The notes: generated by a model not told the origin, from the letters alone. A stretch of DNA of 64,000 nt from Glandiceps talaboti (GCF_964340395.1 NC_135558.1:7938501-8002500), one strand, 5' to 3'. Positions 1 through 12,240 are shown, counted from the first letter of the stretch. Made by a program: numbers and translations.

Positions 1-115
1 GATGCTCCACCTCTTTTCACTGATGTTGCAAAGACACACTGTCTGCAATGCCAGGGGACATCTGGTTTCAATACCGTCTCATCAATCTCAGGTTTATGAC
101 ATTTTTGATGATAGC
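1..115 (-). CDS. Pcl: Polycomb-like coding exon 4 (second half of PHD finger 1), truncated by window
   Basis: Begins after the acceptor TTTCCATGTAG with [12 protein letters not shown] (Cys and His ligands), continues to PWHCRQC (last ligand pair) and [10 protein letters not shown]. The exon is still open at base 1. Confidence 0.87.
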
Positions 116-2566
116 CTACATGGAAAGAGAAAAAAAGAATGACTTGGCAAGCTACGCTATGCACAAGGAAATGACTCACATGTACATTTTGGCCAAAAAT
201 AATATATATCTGGTTCTGGTCAGTGCACGTGTGCCCTGAATACCCTCGCGTCGATCCTTTTTTTTTCGATAATTTTTGCTTTCCCGTTCCTTATTTATTC
301 CTAATATCAGAACCAGCAGCTGTAATCTACCCTACATGCCAAGACTGCTTAAATACAAAGCCTAAACTGCTTTGAAGAAAAAGGAAGCTTTTCAAGATTT
401 CAATATGATAGAACAGAGTATGTAAAGTGTCAAAAAAATGTGTATTTACTAATTTGTAAAAAAAAAAAAAAAAAAAAAATAGGAAAAAAAAAAATTCGCG
501 TCGTTGCACCACTTTAGAAAGTTTACCCTGACCAGAACCAGATCATTTTTTTTGGCCTTAGCTTGCTATATATAACAACTGTCAAGAATTGAGTCATTTT
601 TCTAGGTCCAAAAAGACATTATAAATATAATTCCTTGGTACATGTACATTGGTTTTTACTCAATTCTGATGACATTGTTTTGGCTATGCCTTTGGAAATA
701 CTGATAAATTCAAACACAATGACATGTAAGTGCTATTGTAACATACTCTGGGTATCTGTGCGAGTGTTTGTGGTAGCCTCTGTGGCGATACTTTCACAAG
801 TTAGTGAAGGCATAGCAGGAAACACCAAAAACACAAGTGCTAATACCCCAAATACCCACACCAACATTCAAGCATCATAAGCTTTTATTATTATTAAATA
901 TTTTATCCAAAAACAGCAAATTTCTTTGACAGATTATGTGTACCTAGTAATGCTCGCATTCTCATTTGCATACTGGTATAAAATGCATTGCAGTACAAAC
1001 ACCAGTAGTACGCAGACACACCAATACAAGGAACGGCTGGTACTTATATATACAGTAATACAACATATGCTACACCACTACACGACAAAATACCCAGAAA
1101 CACTGCTATATCATTTGATTACTATACCTACCTAGGTTACACCTGTCACAGATGACAATTTCATTGGGTGACTCCGATGATTCATCCTGGCATATTGTAC
1201 AGTTGATGTCTGAGCTGTAGTTTCGTCCTTTCAAAAGTAAGTAGATTTGAAAACAACTTATCACTATCGTTGAAATGACATGTGAAAAGCTGGAAATCAT
1301 TTTTCATAAATAGGGTGTGTGATTGACAGTTTACAACAACAAACCCCTAAACTCAGTTGGTAGAATAATTAATGGAGTTTTCTTGTCACCTATACACCAC
1401 ACAAATTTGTCTGGTCAAATAGGTGCATCTTTAGGAAAGTACAATAAAATTACTTTGGAATGGTAAAATTAGAAATGCTGTGTGCTACACATGCCAAAAT
1501 CCACCTATCAAAACATTTTTTCCTTAAAATTTTCTACATCCCAGCAGACTGGTTAGTTGCTGTCGTGAAAGGACCACTGAACTTGTAAGTTGTTGTTTTT
1601 TTATATGAAATAAGACCTAACACTATCAGACAGGTGGATAGATTGGTTTTCCTGAGATTATCTTCAACTGTAAACAGACTAGTGATACATGAATTTACCT
1701 GTTTGTAAATCTTTGAATAAAACCCAATGTTCCGAGTTGTCTTCAAACACTACTAAGCACTTCTCGTGCTCTTTATCCACCTGTGAAGATAACAAGGAAA
1801 ACATACATGTATATACTATATACAAAGATACTGATAATACATGTAATACTGCCTGTCCTGTAGACTTGTCATAACATTGGGTTACTTGCCCAAAGGGTGG
1901 TAGTTGCAAAAGTTAAATGCAAGGCCTGCATGACTCAATACAAAATTGGTAATGATTGACATACAATGTGCCTATTTGCAAATGCAAAAGAAATATTACT
2001 GGGGTGTCTATAATCATTTTTAAAGGGAAACCTAAGTATGTTGAGTAGATTCAGCAAGTAGATATTGCTACATCATACAACCTTAAACAAATACATTCAT
2101 ATTACGTTGAAAGATTGTCGTTCTTGTGGGCACTATATCATCTCTTGCAAACACAAACGTAGCAAATTAAAATCCTCTTTATCCCTAGGGTGTATTTGTT
2201 TGTACACAACTAACTAAGTACAAGTTGAGAGAAAGAGGATGTAAAATATGTTGTGTCGCACTGTCCTCATCGGCCAGTGTGAGGGCGCCCTATCACGCTG
2301 AAGACTCTTTACAATCTATACCTTCATGTTATGATTTTTCCAAACATAAATCATACATCATTGTGATTGTTACACAGATGGCATAATACAAAAAATAATA
2401 ATTTCCTGCTCACTTTCTCAATGGTTCCAAGATAAAACAGTCCGTCTGACCACCTGGCAAGGACATCTAAACCAATCACAAACTTGATGTCACCGCTGGT
2501 GTAGTCAGCCAATTCATTCTTGTCATTCCAGTCTGTTGATTGGTTACTGTCTATTTCTTTCTCCAT
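1..2566 (-). CDS. Pcl: Polycomb-like protein (PHF1/MTF2/PHF19 family), N-terminal part, gene continues past left edge
   Basis: Chromatin reader and accessory subunit of the Polycomb repressive complex 2; family members bind H3K36me-marked nucleosomes with a Tudor domain and help PRC2 spread H3K27me3 in the nucleus. Four exons on the minus strand join in frame: 2566-2414, 1780-1699, 1227-1132 and 115-1 (open at the window edge). Residues 30-78 form the Tudor domain ([17 protein letters not shown], then [18 protein letters not shown]). From about residue 88 comes a PHD finger: CTIC, then CDRC, then YHQKCH, then WHCRQC, followed by [10 protein letters not shown], which is characteristic of this family just after the first PHD. 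The second PHD, winged-helix region and C-terminal chromo-like region must lie left of base 1. The ATG at 2566 gives the usual short stretch before Tudor. All introns are GT-AG with consistent phases. Vertebrates have three paralogues; the window cannot tell whether this animal has one. Confidence 0.9.
116..1131 (-). other. Polycomb-like intron 3
   Basis: Contains an A-run at about 458-479 and a second A-rich run after it (near 484-493). Nothing else recognised. Confidence 0.7.
1132..1227 (-). CDS. Pcl: Polycomb-like coding exon 3 (first half of PHD finger 1)
   Basis: Encodes [32 protein letters not shown], with the first two zinc-ligand pairs (CTIC and CDRC). Acceptor TTTTGAAAG, donor GTAGGT, phase +1 on both sides, matching its neighbours. 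Confidence 0.88.
   Translation of the reverse strand, partial: DETTAQTSTVQYARMNHRSHPMKLSSVTGVT
1699..1780 (-). CDS. Pcl: Polycomb-like coding exon 2 (second half of Tudor)
   Basis: Encodes residues 52-78 plus one base, beginning [19 protein letters not shown]. The acceptor is TTCACAG and the donor GTAAAT. It carries cage residue F63; the position of the fourth cage aromatic is H69. Confidence 0.88.
1781..2413 (-). other. Polycomb-like intron 1
   Basis: AT-rich. Holds a GAGGGCGCCC palindrome near 2281-2290. No coding signal seen. Confidence 0.7.
2414..2566 (-). CDS. Pcl: Polycomb-like coding exon 1 (start codon, first half of Tudor)
   Basis: Encodes residues 1-51. The exon itself begins at 2583 after a TTTTACTAG acceptor, with 17 nt of leader before the ATG at 2566-2564. 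It ends in phase 0 at a GTGAGC donor. Tudor aromatic cage residues W39 and Y45 are here. Confidence 0.88.
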
Positions 2567-3661
2567 TGTTATGTTAATGTTTCCTAGTAAAATATAAACA
2601 ACATGATTGACATATAATGTGCCTATTTGCAAAGCTAAGCTCTAAGTGCTGATGTATCCATAATCCTTATTATTACCCCTGGCATTGATTTATATGGAAC
2701 ACAGTGACAGTCCTTTGATCTTCCTGGGGAGTATAAAATCTCCCCTTTATATTCCTCCATGCTTCAACTAAGTAATTCTGTACTATTTTCAATATAGGAA
2801 TTTTTCCATACTTTCAAAAGCATTCATTCCAGGTTTAACTCTTATCAAAATACATAATTTCCTTTCAACTCAATAGATCAAATATGTGAAATGTCAACGA
2901 TAGAATATACCGGTAAATTGAAAAACTCTACAACAATTACATGTTTGTTTTGCAAATAATTTCTCCAGGTGGTGGTGTTGACACGCATTTGTTTATTTTG
3001 ATAGGTCAATCAAATACAGATGGTACATCCTAGTTTACAATTCACCTCTGGATACATGTATGTGTTCTAGAGGGACTCTGACAATGACATGTGTCTCAAT
3101 CCACGTGAAGTGTCGGACTCCCTGTGGTACATATAATGACCCCAGAGCTAGTGTTGGCTATGATAGCTGTCCAGCTGATTGGTGTTGCCTGTAGAATCGA
3201 CAATTTATAATTTAAGATAACTTCATTTAAAGGACACTTTCTACAACAGTTACCACTTAAGTGATGACACGCAACGTACATGTATATGACCCCCGCCCAT
3301 ACACACACACGCACAGACGTAAACACAAATACGTTCAGTGGTCATTTAGTGTCATGATACATCCGGTGAAATGAATGAGCAATGGAAACGGGCGATCTCA
3401 CCCACACAAATTTGCGTCGATGAGAAATTTTGTAATACCGTCTCCAGAAAGAAATGTTAAAGGAATATTAGGTGAACACAGACTGTGACAAGCGCACGTA
3501 CCATGTGAATCGCGTGGCTCAATAGTAGAGCTCAATAGTGTAGTACTAGAAGGGCAAGGTCCGAACTCGAGGAGGGCATGGTGGGATTGTAGCGCCAATG
3601 GAACACCTTACAAATAAAGTGCATTCAAGTAAAAGGTCAACTTGCTTGGGGTCAAACTTAC

Positions 3662-3890
3662 CTCGCACTGTAAACTGAAAGCAAGACAACCACTCAAACA
3701 ACTTCAAAAGTGTGTGCTTGTGTATTTCGTAATAAATGCTGTTGGTTGGCACCAGAGGATAATCCGAATATAGCCAATTCAACCGACAAGATAGTGGAAG
3801 GGTTTTTCGTAATTTCCATTTAGCGCCATCATGGGCCTTTTTTGGCCTACTCAGCTCAGCGAGGAACAATTAGTGCATACCCTTTAGCTT
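3662..3890 (-). other. Probable 5' leader exon of the Polycomb-like gene
   Basis: A strong minus-strand donor (GCGAG followed by GTAAGT) ends at 3662, and the next good acceptor downstream on that strand is the one before coding exon 1. The 5' boundary is not defined; 3890 is nominal. An ATG at 3869 opens a frame that would join in frame to the Tudor exon, but the peptide has no family resemblance, so I treat it as untranslated leader. Confidence 0.4.
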
Positions 3891-4408
3891 GGTGTGAGAT
3901 AACTTGACGGATACTTTCTTCATCACCCCGAGATATGGTAACTGAATGATAAGGATGGGAATCAGTATTTTGTTATTCGTTCTACATTTTTTTCCGATAC
4001 AAGCTGATCATCGCATTGATGACAAACAAATTTGCGGTCATAATTGTCCTTCGATTGTACCTCAGTTTAGTGGTCTGAGATTGTACCCAGTGAGTGAGTC
4101 TCCAGTGATGTACCTTTAAAAAAGAAGCCGTAGGCTTGCTCATGTCAGTCTCTGGGCTCCTTCACTCTTTTCTTCTTCTTCTGTATGAAATAGTGATCTG
4201 AGTGAGTGATTGCAAACACTCAGGTGAACAATAAGCCTACTTAGTAACTGGGAAAAAATAAAAAATAAAAAGTTGAGGACAATATCCTTGACAACAAATT
4301 CAAAACATTTGAAGATTATAAAAAAAATCTCTCAAGGGACTGGTGCCGATTTAAAGTAGCTAGCGAAACGTGAAATGTAGCTAGGTGGTCACTACGAACG
4401 AGACCCAC

Positions 4409-4409
<1 letters not shown>

Positions 4410-4471
<62 letters not shown>

Positions 4472-4511
4472 CCATCACCACCACCACACCACCACCACCA
4501 CCACCACCACC

Positions 4512-4593
<82 letters not shown>
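4410..4593. repeat. ATC/ACC trinucleotide microsatellite
   Basis: About 184 bp of CAT units with a central block of CAC units. It produces spurious poly-Ser, poly-His, poly-Asp and poly-Met reading frames; none is a gene. Confidence 0.97.
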
Positions 4594-4594
<1 letters not shown>

Positions 4595-4871
4595 TATTCG
4601 ACAGCAGAAACAGAGCATTCACCCTATTACATGTAACATGACTAAGGCAGACTCAATCTAAAACTAATTTAATTGTACTCACAGAGGGATGTTTTTTCTG
4701 ATGACGTCCATTTGTGCATACTCGAGGACTTTCAGTGTTTGCATCATCTTTATTACATCCGCACAATAAACGTACCGCTACCCCCACTGGTGCATGTTAT
4801 CTACCACATGAACAGCAGCAATACTATTCTTTTTTTGTCTTAGTAAGCTGATGTAGTATATTCCTTACCTT

Positions 4872-4965
4872 AGCCTAGAATCTATGCGGATTGGATCGTT
4901 TACATTCGTAATTGGAAAGACGAACGTACATGTAAAAAAATTCAATCCACATGGATTCCAGACTA
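4872..4965. mobile_element. Fold-back element, copy 1
   Basis: The first 24 bases (from AGCCTAGAATCTATG) are an imperfect reverse complement of the last 24 (ending GGATTCCAGACT). A second copy with the same arms lies at 5501-5597. Probably a short non-autonomous DNA transposon remnant. Confidence 0.6.
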
Positions 4966-5000
4966 TGTATTCCTCGTTATTGTTCATCAACAATATGAAC

Positions 5001-5034
5001 CACAGACAAGAAAGAAATTTCTTCCTTGTCTGTG
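5001..5034. repeat. 34-bp near-perfect palindrome
   Basis: Arms begin CACAGACAAG and end CTTGTCTGTG with one mismatched pair across the whole length. It abuts the inverted-repeat element at 5035. The same arm sequence recurs near 46011 and 47221. Confidence 0.8.
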
Positions 5035-5268
5035 TATACACAGGGGCGTGTAATATTTCATAAATTGTTGTTTTCCAGGTCTACAGACTAAATATAACAA
5101 CCTTTTGATTATATATTCCTACATGTAAGGAGAAGAGACCGTAGTACAGTATAGAGATTGATACATTTGTAGCAGCAAGATTCGTACGATATTTTCCTAA
5201 GAAAACGGCAATCTAAGCAATAAGAAAACAACAATCTATGCAATATTACACGCCCCTGTGTGTGTATA
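5035..5268. mobile_element. Small element with about 40-bp terminal inverted repeats
   Basis: The left end (CACAGGGGCGTGTAATATT, continuing to TTGTTGTTTT) is matched in reverse complement at the right end (AATATTACACGCCCCTGTG). It is about 234 bp with no coding capacity, so it looks like a MITE. Confidence 0.75.
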
Positions 5269-5500
5269 AACTTAGGATGATTTAGGATTCGTAGAGACCC
5301 ATTTTGTAAACAATTCAAATCGCCTTAGAACAATATAACGAACGACAAGTCAAAGTAAAAGATGATATACGAAAGATTAATGACTTTTCACAGATGCTAA
5401 GAGCTTTATTACCTGTAAAGTGTAATTCGATGGAGTAGGGGTACTATATACCGTTGTCTAACTATTTCATTAAACCATTTTCTATCTCCTACATTTGCTT

Positions 5501-5597
5501 TAGGCCTGGAATCCATGTGGATTGAGATTTTAAATTTGGTTATCGTGATTGGAAAGCAAAATTTAAAATCCCAATCTGCATGGTATCCAGGCTACCA
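5501..5597. mobile_element. Fold-back element, copy 2
   Basis: Arms of about 37 bp (5501-5537 and 5560-5597) pair in reverse complement: GGAATCCATGTGGATTG against CAATCTGCATGGTATCC. Same family as 4872-4965. Confidence 0.65.
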
Positions 5598-5714
5598 TAT
5601 TTATTACAATCATATATTGATGAAGACCAGGATATTGGCTTAGTTATTTTTTTCAGTACAGATTGAAGTTCTTTGAAAATATCTAGTTAAATTTAAAAAA
5701 AAAGGAAAAAAAAG

Positions 5715-5741
5715 AACAACAACAACAACAACAACAACAGC

Positions 5742-5820
<79 letters not shown>

Positions 5821-5831
5821 ATGATGATAAT

Positions 5832-5862
<31 letters not shown>
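5715..5862. repeat. AAC/GAC trinucleotide microsatellite
   Basis: CAA units, then about fourteen CGA units, a short GAT stretch, then CAA again. Shadow frames read poly-Val and poly-Leu/Ser; not coding. Confidence 0.97.
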
Positions 5863-6949
5863 GACATATCATTATCAACACTGACAAAATGACAGACATG
5901 TACGGCATAGTAATTACGAGCATTACTATACCGTCACAAGGCTTCGTAATCACCCTATCATGAAATGGTTCTCGTTGGAATCACCCTCAGGCGCTGTAAA
6001 ATTAACCCAAAACAGCTTGCATCCCCTCCCCCATCACTTTGTTCTAAAACAAGATGCTCTCCCTCCTCAATATTCACATCCCAGTTATTTCATTGTGATT
6101 CAGATTCAAAGAGTGCAGTAGACTATTTGACCATGTCTCGCATATTAAATACTGTACCAGACAGCATCATCATATAATAAGTATTTTATCTTTAGTCATA
6201 GGTCGAAATATTTTTTTTAAAAGAGGTTTACGTGCATCTTGACAATAAAAGGTAGGGGAGATCTTCAGTCGGGTATATGTCCACCTTTCATGAGGGGCGG
6301 GGGGGGGGTTATCATATATTTGTTTTATGTTATCCAGTTCCATATCAGGCTTTTAGGTAACAATTTCAAGCTCACAGCTCATTGTAGAAATGAATTTGTC
6401 ATTACAATTCAAAACACAGTGACTTCCTATTCAAAATTTTAAAAACGCCCCCCCCCCCCACATATATATATACACTTACTTCCAATTTAAAAATACTAGA
6501 AGCCAAGGCTGCAACGCTACACTTGGTGGGTTATAATTATACTGCATGGTTGATGGGAGGAGGAATAACATTTTTCGAATAAAAAAAAGAAAAAAAAGAA
6601 AAAGGCATGATCACTATTTCTAGGGCTTCCTATGACCTCAACCCCAATAAAGTAAGGGCTAACCCCTGCTGAGTGGGCCGGGTCTAGCACATTAAAAATG
6701 ACGTCATGCAAGATATTTTCCATGCCCTGCCTGTACATTCCTATGGTCATGTGACTTCTAACGCGTTGATTAATTGCTTCACGTCCACTCGGGACAGGAC
6801 TGGCTGATGTTGTAAAAGAACATGATGGCGATATGAAATGCAATAATAAATGCGAATAGACGTTTTGAAATATCAAATACTATAGTAGAAATAGTAAATT
6901 TAGTGTTGATTCCAGAGTTAATAAACAACTTTTAACGAAAAGGTTTTGA

Positions 6950-7069
6950 CCCCGATCAGGTCGGCTGACAATAAACGGAACAGCCGAGGTTAGCTTCATC
7001 CGCCATTTTTATTTCGGTGGGCTGCTTCCAAAGCTGAGGCGTGTCACATAATATTTCGACAATTATTCG
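6950..7069 (+). promoter_or_regulatory. Candidate alpha-spectrin promoter and non-coding first exon
   Basis: A locally GC-richer patch in AT-rich DNA holds a YY1-type element (CCGCCATTTTT at 6999-7009; AAAATGGCGG on the other strand), which in animals often lies at transcription starts. A good plus-strand donor (ATTCG followed by GTAGGT) ends at 7069. The first spectrin coding exon begins with an acceptor 24 nt before its ATG, so an upstream leader exon must exist, and this is the best candidate seen. It could also serve the minus-strand gene. The start site itself is inferred. Confidence 0.35.
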
Positions 7070-9599
7070 GTAGGTAGAAAGTTTTTTGGTTATGTGATAG
7101 ATCTACTTGTTCCATAATGACAAGTGACTGTATTCATGTAGTTTGATTGTAATTTTCACGTCAAAATCTTGCAAAAAACGTTAAACACTAAACCCCACTC
7201 GCACAGGACGCTACACACGATAGTCAAGTGTATTCTAAGGCTAATATGGGCTTGGCTCCCGTAAATTACACACTAATATGTGTAAAAGCAAGCCTAAAAA
7301 ATGACCCTTTTAATTGCTACCTTTTCGTACCCGATATTTGGGGAAATATTTATATATTCTGGTATACTTCGATGCAAAATATTTTCAAATTTGTAAATTT
7401 TTCCATGTCTGTCCCTGGGTGTTGAAATTGATATCAAGCAAGTGTCAATTTGTGTCATTTCTGTGGGTTGCCAGCCGTTTAGAATTTTAATATAATTTGC
7501 ATTCACAAAAAATGAGCTGATTACAGGAATTTTTAGATGTTATATATTGTCATGAAAATATGTATTATCGTCAACTATTGATTAGTTCAAGGTCAGACTG
7601 CATTCAGTCTTTTGAGATTTCAGTTGTGGACGTGACGAGAATAAATCATACATAATCTCAATATGAATTGATGAAACAAACCAGTACTCGACTCTGACTA
7701 GTGTGTATTTTATAAATATGACATTTATTCATGATAAAACAGTACATCAAACATATGCTGTGGAATGTCAGAAACATTTATTGACCAAAAGAATGAAGAT
7801 ACTTTGTAAGCCATCTAAAAATTGAGACATTCAATTTGTGTGGGGTTATTTTGTAATTTTCAATCATTAGTAAACTTGCATTTGCAGCATGTATGTCATA
7901 CACACACAGACTGAGACACAATTTTTTATGTAGCTATAATTAAGGGTTTGTCTTTCTTGGTTTAAAATTACATGATATAAAGTGTAAGCAGAACCAGAAT
8001 TGTGTACATTTATTGCTGTAGCATGTTACAGTTTCACTTTCTAGCAAAGTGGGTTAAAATGTAAACACTTTGATTTATAGCAAAAATGAGTCTTGATAAA
8101 CTTTCATATTAATGCAGCTTAATGGTGTATGTAATTTTACCAACTTCCCACACTAAAAAAAGACAATTACAGAAATGAAGAGTGATTTGTGACACTGCAG
8201 TATATCACTAATAATAGATCTTTGGGTGTGGTGCTGTAAAAACTCAGTCTACAGTCAGTTTGAGTACTAATGAAGAGCAACAGCGACAGCATATCAATTA
8301 CTATGGATAATATTACCAGTAAATTGCCTCATCAACTTTCTACTCATGAACTGTCTGTCTTTATGACTTTAAATACATGTATTCCTGTCAGCTATACTAG
8401 TATGTCTGGTGTTTCAAATAAACCAAGATATATCTGTATATAACTTTGATTTGTGGATAGGTTACAAATGTAATAATTCTGAACCGGGAAAAAGAACACG
8501 AACCCACCCCCATTTGTTTTCAAATTCATATTATTGGTACTGAACCTACACGTTATATTCTGAAATGTTATGTAAATGAAATGTTTGATGGTCTTGCCCT
8601 TCAGAGTAGTTATTTTTTCCTTGATTACACCAGACATGTAAACCAGTGTCCATGGTCATATCATACATATAATTTTATTTGTGGTTTGTTCTGTCCTTTC
8701 TGATCCTTGTGAACTGTACAAATGTGCTGTGAAGATCAAATTTTGAAATACTGATAACTTTTGAGAGCAAGCAATAGTTTACAGGTTAGGAATGCCAGAC
8801 AAGCTAAATGTAGCTAAATATTTTATGATTTATGTAGTCTTGACCTTTACATGTATGTGATTGATCATCATTTAGAAAATGAAATATTGATCTTTTTTCT
8901 GAAGTCTGGATGGATCTTTTATGTAGGGCATGGAACACCTGCTTAATCAGGAATTCCAGTAATGTATGTGTATTGTATTTTTGAAATTGAATTTTTTAAG
9001 ATAGATTAATGTGTTTTGAAATTCAGTGTTTATTATTTTTGTTATTCATTAATGAATTTAATTTTCATAAGGCATTGGTATTTCTAAAATGTTTGGTTTG
9101 CAAATTGCAGTAATAAAAGTCTACAAAGAAGTGTTTGTTGGGATATATTACAGAACTATGATATACATTCCACAGAATAGTACATGTATGTACATGTATC
9201 ATAGAATACTTTTAGTAAGCGGCATGGTATTATAAATAAAAAACATGGCCGATAAAGTGTCATTTGTTTATTTACTACGGCTTAGATATAATAATTCCTT
9301 TCCTTAGTGGTGAAAACTAGTGTACACAGTAGTCTACAGGTAATGAGCCCAAGTCGTAGATGTGACTAGAAGGTGAATGCCATGATGATATCCAGACTAA
9401 TGCTTGTAGACAAGCTTCAATATATACATTTGTACATGTATACTTGATGGACGAGGGAAGCAGATGTTACAACAGAGGCACAATAAAATAAATGACTTCA
9501 TGAATGTATTCATCACCAGTAGCAGGTAGCAATGCCATAGAGATGTCAATTGTTATTCAATGGTACTACTGTGACATTTTATCTTGTGTAGTTAGAATC

Positions 9600-9772
9600 A
9601 GTATTTTTGCTAGGGTTGGGGAACCCTGCTAACAGCAACTGAGCAAGGAAGAAAGGTAAAACTGACAATGTTTCCCCACAGAGTCTGTGGTAATTTTGTT
9701 CGGGAACCCAGGTAAAATGACCTGAGAATATTGGTAGATTTTACCTACTAACCTCCCTTAGCAAAAACACAG
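9600..9772. mobile_element. Inverted-repeat element, GTGTTTTTGCTA family, copy 1
   Basis: The left end GTATTTTTGCTAGGGTTGGG pairs with the right end CCCTTAGCAAAAACAC. The interior holds GGGAACCC and TAGATTTTACCTACT, shared with copies at 23221-23386 and others. Confidence 0.6.
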
Positions 9773-12240
9773 TTGGAATTACATTCAGTTTAGTTACCGT
9801 AGTGTGTATATTAGTTATTACTCAGTATCATGAGTATGTATGGAATGTATTTATCATGTATCTTATGTTACTTGTATGGTCATGATGTTTGATAGTTATT
9901 GAAATGAAAATGTATGAATTTGGTTACATTTACAAAAGTAAAAATGGTTTGTTTGCATAATTATAAATGCCAAGTTATTGAATGCTGTTTGAATATGATA
10001 ATTTTTGTCATTGAATAGTGCATTGTGTGGTGAAGGTCATGACCCCTTATAGGTCATGATGGGACTCAAGGTGACATTTGCAATAATTTTTGCATGCAAC
10101 TTTTACTGAAGGAACAGTAGAAGTTGAATGATTTAATTTTTCCTTTAATTGTGGTTCTTATTGTATGATACATGTACATATTTAAAGAATTACAAAATTA
10201 TAGTTTAAGAAATATTGAAGAAATGCAACAAAATGACTCAAGTTTATTAATACAGTCAGCTTTTCTACTCACAAGGTGTCAAAGTGCACATTTGCAAGTG
10301 AAAAAAAATGTATGCAGTACCACCAAGTGTATATGCCTCCTGCCTTGTATCAAATACATATGGATGCTGTTGTTGTCACATTCTGTGCAAAAAAATATGC
10401 AAAATTATTGAGACTTTGGTTTTGTCCTGAACCTTGTAAGAAAGAAGAGTGAACATGTATTGATGTAACAAGCTTTGTGTAATTTACTGTGCAAGATAAA
10501 TACCCAGCTAGCTGGTAAATATTTAGTGAAAGGAAGAAAAGTTTGCCCCAGCCTGAGTTTTTGTCTTTTGATTTTAAAGAGCCTAGAGCTAGCTAAAAAC
10601 CACTACTGGTGTGTATATATACGTTGTAGAATGGAACAAGGGACGTCAAACTCTAATGTCAAAAACATGCAAGGGCTTCAATCAAGTCTGTGGCTGTGAA
10701 ACTGAAAGAACCATTTGAATTTCAATAGGTTCCTCATCTATGTGTATACATGTAGCTATTGTATATCAGATAGCCTTGTTTCTAGGATGTAATACAAATA
10801 ATTAGAAAAAAAAGAGACAAGATATTTATAGTACCGGTAAGCCATATATGTCAGCAGTGTTTTATGAGTACCGGTACCGATAGTCTTATTGCAAATTATA
10901 TGTATTAATGTAAGGTTTAGTAGACATGTAGTCTAATGTGCATAGACATTGTACTTACTTCTCATAGTAACTATTTTGAACCACCCCAAATCTATCAGAA
11001 AAAATTCATAATTGCAATTCAAAAATGAAATAAAGTAAAGTAAATTAAGGTATTAATTTTACTGGGCACCTGATTAATTTTATTCTGCAGACAGGCTTGT
11101 ACTCGTACACTGTGACGACTGTGTAGAAATTATTCTGATAGGTCTCGTCTGTCTAGGTTAGAAATAATAGTGTGACAGATCTCACTTGCCTAGGCCTCTT
11201 TCGAAAAGAGATTGATGATGGCATCATTATGAATTCAGGAAATAGAAATGCAGCTGATTAGATATTCTGTGAGTGTTCCCTTTTGTGCAGTTTATCACCT
11301 GATGGCATTCTCTGGAGACTGGCAGGCATGATTGAGGCCCTCACCGTTGAAGCAGACAAACTGACGTTTATAAAGCTGCATAGCATAACTCAAACCTTGC
11401 GCAGGCCTCTATTCCAATTTCTTGATGGAAATTACTATATATATCTAAATACTTGTATAGCCTTTATGAACACTTAAAACAGCTAGGAAATTATTGATGA
11501 GTAGTTCATATCGTGTGTACGTAACTATCTTACTTGATCCATTATTGAATAACTGAAGGGTTCTGTATCCTGTCCTGTTTTTCCATGTCGTCGTGTCCGT
11601 ATAATTGATTTGTGACGTAAATGCAAGTCCATCGCAGTGAATAAATAACATTGGCCATTCCATTTACCTGTACATTGCTTAGTAACCACCGACTGATGTA
11701 GATCAGCAATTTTTTTTTCTCGTGTATCGATGTACAGCTGTATGGTCACTCAATCATTGATTGATTTCTCATTGCCTTCCCAGGCCTCAGTCTCTGTGTT
11801 TTTATTCTCATCACGTTTCTTTCGTCTTGTGCCGAGGATTTTTTTATTATTATCCAAACCATCACACCTATGTAGGAGAAACCACAGTTATGGCCTAGCA
11901 TCCGTTGTGATTCCGTCTATGTCTAATGTAGTAGCTGTGTTTGTATGGGTTCACTCTGTGTTGTCATGTCATGCCAAAAGGCAACATCTGTCCCTTTCTC
12001 GATCAGCATCCTGATCTGTTTCTCCTCCTCATCTTCTTGCTTCTCTTAATTTATACTCTGTTCTATGCTCTAAGCTGCCTGATAATATATGTTCATCAAC
12101 GTCAGACAGGTTAGTCTCAGATTTTTTTTTTCTTCTTATCTCGTCTTCTTTTTCCTTTTATGCCTGAAATTATAATGAAATGAGATAACGATTTTTATTA
12201 ATGACTGTCGTTACATGCAATGTCTTTACTTGATTGCTGA

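Noticed and set aside
4385-4636. Poly-Ser/His and poly-Asp/Gly/Met frames
   Set aside because: Direct translation of a trinucleotide microsatellite.
6983-7011. Minus-strand ATG start reading MADEANLGCS at the YY1-like element
   Set aside because: The frame stops after 16 codons and no donor continues it; the ATGGCGG is better read as the YY1 site itself.
10172-10699. Two plus-strand frames of 74-79 residues in the long first intron
   Set aside because: No recognisable motif, no good splice sites, not near a promoter signal.
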